Positions 45,296-45,364 of a DNA stretch of 45,364 nt are shown here, one piece after another. Each line of letters starts with the position of its first letter. The stretch's first letter is position 1. Source of the stretch: an uncultured Eubacteriales bacterium (GTDB lineage: Bacteria; Bacillota; Clostridia; Oscillospirales; Acutalibacteraceae); NCBI GenBank assembly GCA_951801675.1, contig CATONX010000021.1:1-45364 (forward strand), read 5' to 3'. The position numbers and the translations under genes were made by a program. A model generated the notes under the pieces. The model saw nothing but the letters and a program-made list of their open reading frames with translations, was not told the origin of the DNA and did no database searches.

Positions 45296-45301
45296 AAGTG
45301 T

Positions 45302-45330
45302 ATTCTATCGCAGGACCGCAAAAAAAGCAA
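45302..45330 (-). promoter_or_regulatory. Promoter of the phosphorelay operon
   Basis: On minus, TTGCTT (45325-45330), 17 bp, TAGAAT (45302-45307). Confidence 0.7.
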
Positions 45331-45331
45331 G

Positions 45332-45360
45332 TTGAAGGAAAAAAGGAAAATTGCTATAAT
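45332..45360 (+). promoter_or_regulatory. Rightward promoter leaving the window
   Basis: TTGAAG (45332-45337), 17 bp, TATAAT (45355-45360) preceded by TGC. Its -35 almost touches that of the leftward promoter, so a divergent gene should start just beyond the right edge. Confidence 0.65.
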
Positions 45361-45364
45361 GATT

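Overview
The window reads as a chromosomal segment of a spore-forming, fairly GC-rich Clostridia-type Firmicute, most like an Oscillospirales/Ruminococcaceae-type anaerobe. Support: Firmicute-style strong Shine-Dalgarno sites (AGGAGG), SigA-type promoters with 17-bp spacers, three T-box leaders, the Gram-positive genes ireB, rbgA, DUF1540, TIGR03960/TIGR03936 and clpX-lon-engB synteny, plus two sporulation genes (yunB, pdaA). The genus assignment is inference. I see no rRNA, tRNA, CRISPR array, transposase, phage gene or integrase, so this looks like core chromosome with a few accessory inserts.

Layout. 1-6.5 kb, plus strand: Phe T-box, pheS-pheT, ireB, Trp T-box, orphan trpB2, and a 99-aa unknown protein. 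6.5-9.5 kb, minus: yunB then ligA, separated by a gap with a degenerate 59-bp-spaced direct repeat. 9.9-11.2 kb, plus: an MFS exporter. 11.5-16.1 kb, minus: a 1542-aa secreted modular protein with an in-frame 1014-bp internal duplication and an operator-like direct repeat at its promoter. 16.3-17 kb: a divergent pair, a 60-aa small protein and an XRE repressor, around two palindromic operators. 17.2-18 kb: pdaA. 18.1-28.5 kb, minus: the proteostasis and housekeeping block tig, clpP, clpX, lon, engB, lysA, then Tyr T-box-tyrS-lipoprotein. 28.6-39.8 kb, mostly minus: metallophosphoesterase, thrC, M19 dipeptidase, then rplS-lepB-rbgA-rnhB-yraN, a lipoprotein, a Gfo/Idh/MocA oxidoreductase and the radical-SAM pair. 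A lone DUF1540 gene sits on the plus strand. 40.2-45 kb, minus: a complete phosphorelay module (Hpt, then REC-HD-GYP-PAS-GGDEF, then a double-receiver hybrid histidine kinase) behind a roughly 250-nt structured leader RNA.

How the genes work together. All three aromatic amino acids are sensed here by T-boxes (specifiers UUC, UGG and UAC), controlling Phe-tRNA and Tyr-tRNA charging and Trp formation from indole. Trigger factor, ClpP, ClpX and Lon form a protein-folding and degradation cluster. RplS, RbgA and EngB serve 50S ribosome assembly. The right-hand module can pass phosphate from His to Asp to His to Asp onto a protein carrying both a c-di-GMP synthase and a c-di-GMP phosphodiesterase domain.

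The least explained items are the leader RNA at 45042-45295, with two mutually exclusive hairpins beside the ribosome binding site; the small-protein/XRE operator region; and the duplicated secreted protein with its operator. I do not see an unmistakable new defence or biosynthetic system.
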